Below, in pieces: positions 5,617 through 7,169 of a stretch of DNA of 7,169 nucleotides; positions within the stretch are counted from its first letter, which is position 1; each line of letters starts with the position of its first letter. The notes under the pieces were generated by a model that saw only the letters and a program-made list of their open reading frames with translations, did no database searches and was not told the DNA's origin. The stretch lies in NCBI GenBank assembly GCA_030692905.1, contig JAUYBT010000038.1, positions 1 through 7,169 of the forward strand, written 5' to 3'. The translations under genes were made by a program, and so were the position numbers. This DNA comes from Bacteroidales bacterium (GTDB lineage Bacteria > Bacteroidota > Bacteroidia > Bacteroidales > VadinHA17).

Positions 5617-7169
5617 ATGGAGAATAAGATAATAGAATGTGTTCCGAATTTCAGCGAAGGCAGGGACATGGGAATAATCAGGCAGATAACTGATGTCATT
5701 GAATTGGTTAAAGGGGTGAAATTGCTTGATGTTGATCCGGGTAAAGACACCAATAGAACGGTCGTCACCTTTGTCGGTAGTCCCGAAGCAGTTTCTGAAG
5801 CCGCCTTTCTTTCAGTTAAAAAAGTTTCTGAAGTAATTGATATGTCGAAGCATCATGGCGAGCATCCACGCATGGGTGCCACAGACGTTTGCCCGTTTGT
5901 CCCCGTTTCGGGAATCACCATGGAGGAGACGGTTTTGTTTGCCCGTAAGGTTGCTGAAAGAATTGGAAATGAATTGGGAATACCGGTTTATTGTTATGAG
6001 AATGCTGCCTTTAAAGAGGAAAGAAGAAATCTTGCCAGCTGCAGATCAGGAGAGTATGAAGGACTCAGAAAGAAACTTTCTGATCCTGCCTGGAAACCCG
6101 ACTTCGGGCCTGCCGTTTTCAATGAACGAGCAGGCGCAACAGCGGTTGGTGCCAGGGACTTTCTTGTTGCATTTAATGTGAATCTCAATACCACTTCAAC
6201 CAGGCTTGCCAATGCAATAGCCTATGATGTAAGAGAGAAGGGGAGGCCTGAAAGAGAAAGAGATCCTGTTATCGGGAAGATTATTAAGGATGAAAATGGT
6301 GAAAAAGTAATGATACCGGGCTCTCTGAAATCAGTGAAGGCTATAGGCTGGTATATTGAGGAATACGGAATAGCCCAGATATCGATGAATCTTACAAATA
6401 TCTCTGTAACACCTGTTCATATTGCTTTCGATGAAGTGTGCCGCAAGGCTGATGCCAGGGGTGTGAGAGTAACAGGATCTGAACTTGTCGGCCTTATTCC
6501 GCTTAAGTCTCTTCTTGATGCAGGACGATATTTTCTTAACAAACAGGAGCGTTCAAGTGGCGTATCCGATGATGAACTTATAAAGATTGCCATCAAATCG
6601 ATGGGACTAAATGACATTCATCAGTTTAAACCTGAAGAAAAAATAATTGAATTTGTTATGGCAGAAAAAAGCAAACAAAGACTAATTGACATGAATCTTA
6701 AAGCATTCATGGACGAAACTGCATCAGAGTCACCTGCGCCGGGAGGAGGCTCTGTATCAGCGTATATGGGAGCGCTTGGTGTCGCTCTTGGTACTATGGT
6801 TGCCAACCTTTCGAGTCACAAGAGGGGATGGGATGACCGGTGGAAGGAGTTTTCAGATTGGGCTGAAAAAGGGAAAGCAATTCAAAATAATCTTTTGCAA
6901 CTTGTTGATGAAGATACTGCTGCATTCAACAGGATAATAGAAACTTTTGCACTTCCGAAAAAATCTGAAGAAGAAAAACAGGTGAGGAATGTGGCTATCC
7001 AGGAAGCTACCAGAAATGCAACCCTGGTCCCTTTCAAAGTGATGGAAACCGCATTTTCAGGTTTCGAATTAATTATGGAAATGGTCGAAAAAGGGAATCC
7101 GAATTCAATATCGGACGCGGGAGTAGGGGCATTAGCACTTCGTTCGTGCATTAAAGGAGCTTTCTTAAA
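5617..7169 (+). CDS. ftcD: Bifunctional glutamate formimidoyltransferase / formimidoyl-THF cyclodeaminase, 3'-truncated by the window edge
   Basis: FtcD moves the formimino group of N-formimino-L-glutamate to tetrahydrofolate, then deaminates it to 5,10-methenyl-THF plus ammonia. The frame is open from ATG 5617 to the right edge (517 complete codons, no stop), so about 25-50 C-terminal residues are missing. The transferase N-subdomain (about 1-180) begins ECVPNFSEGRD and carries HHGEHPRMGATDVCPF; H83 corresponds to the catalytic His82 of mammalian FTCD. The second subdomain (about 181-325) has GARDFLVAFNVNLN and ELVGLIPLKSLLDAG. The cyclodeaminase domain starts near 345 with SPAPGGGSVSA (372-382) and contains LVDEDTAAF (429-437), whose Asp residues align with the acidic site of that domain. 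Compared with the mammalian enzyme there is an extra segment of about 20 residues near 211-236. The gene follows hutI by 19 bases without a Shine-Dalgarno and is probably co-transcribed with it. Confidence 0.96.
   Translation, partial: MENKIIECVPNFSEGRDMGIIRQITDVIELVKGVKLLDVDPGKDTNRTVVTFVGSPEAVSEAAFLSVKKVSEVIDMSKHHGEHPRMGATDVCPFVPVSGITMEETVLFARKVAERIGNELGIPVYCYENAAFKEERRNLASCRSGEYEGLRKKLSDPAWKPDFGPAVFNERAGATAVGARDFLVAFNVNLNTTSTRLANAIAYDVREKGRPERERDPVIGKIIKDENGEKVMIPGSLKSVKAIGWYIEEYGIAQISMNLTNISVTPVHIAFDEVCRKADARGVRVTGSELVGLIPLKSLLDAGRYFLNKQERSSGVSDDELIKIAIKSMGLNDIHQFKPEEKIIEFVMAEKSKQRLIDMNLKAFMDETASESPAPGGGSVSAYMGALGVALGTMVANLSSHKRGWDDRWKEFSDWAEKGKAIQNNLLQLVDEDTAAFNRIIETFALPKKSEEEKQVRNVAIQEATRNATLVPFKVMETAFSGFELIMEMVEKGNPNSISDAGVGALALRSCIKGAFL

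Noticed and set aside
5463..5768. 101-codon minus-strand reading frame across the hutI-ftcD junction
   Set aside because: It overlaps two conserved genes on the other strand and shows no family resemblance or promoter.
5837..6181. 114-codon plus-strand reading frame inside ftcD
   Set aside because: It is an out-of-frame shadow of FtcD, whose own frame is open and conserved throughout without a frameshift.

Overview
The window is ordinary chromosomal DNA that reads as a member of the Bacteroidota. Three things point there. The starts lack clear Shine-Dalgarno sequences and sit in A/T-rich leaders. Candidate promoters resemble the TAnnTTTG -7 box of that phylum. The gene families also fit: an outer-membrane Omp85 barrel without POTRA domains, and histidine breakdown by a fused formiminotransferase-cyclodeaminase. 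The order or genus cannot be read from this sequence.

Layout, left to right. (1) 1-1358, plus strand: the C-terminal four fifths of recN (DNA repair ATPase), cut by the left edge, followed by a strong intrinsic terminator at 1384-1417. (2) 1448-2722, plus strand: a polytopic inner-membrane protein of the DUF819 (YjcL-like) family, whose substrate is not known. (3) 2723-2862: a convergent intergenic gap holding a head-to-head pair of C/G-rich palindromic elements that look like a dispersed REP-type repeat, one complete and one degenerate. (4) 2863-4227, minus strand: a secreted outer-membrane beta-barrel of the Omp85/BamA C-terminal domain type. (5) 4228-4328: a divergent promoter region. (6) 4329-5597 and 5617-7169, plus strand: hutI (imidazolonepropionase) and then ftcD (glutamate formimidoyltransferase / formimidoyl-THF cyclodeaminase, cut by the right edge), separated by 19 bases and probably one operon.

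HutI and FtcD carry out consecutive steps. Imidazolonepropionate is opened to N-formimino-L-glutamate. The formimino group then passes to tetrahydrofolate and is deaminated to 5,10-methenyl-THF, releasing glutamate and ammonia. Histidine catabolism here therefore feeds one-carbon metabolism. The preceding enzymes (HutH, HutU) are not in the window. recN, the DUF819 gene and the barrel gene show no obvious functional link to each other or to the hut genes.

I found no new system, phage, insertion sequence, CRISPR array or RNA gene. The points most worth a second look are the paired palindromic repeat, the POTRA-less Omp85 barrel, and the terminator hairpin that rules out an upstream GTG start for the DUF819 gene.
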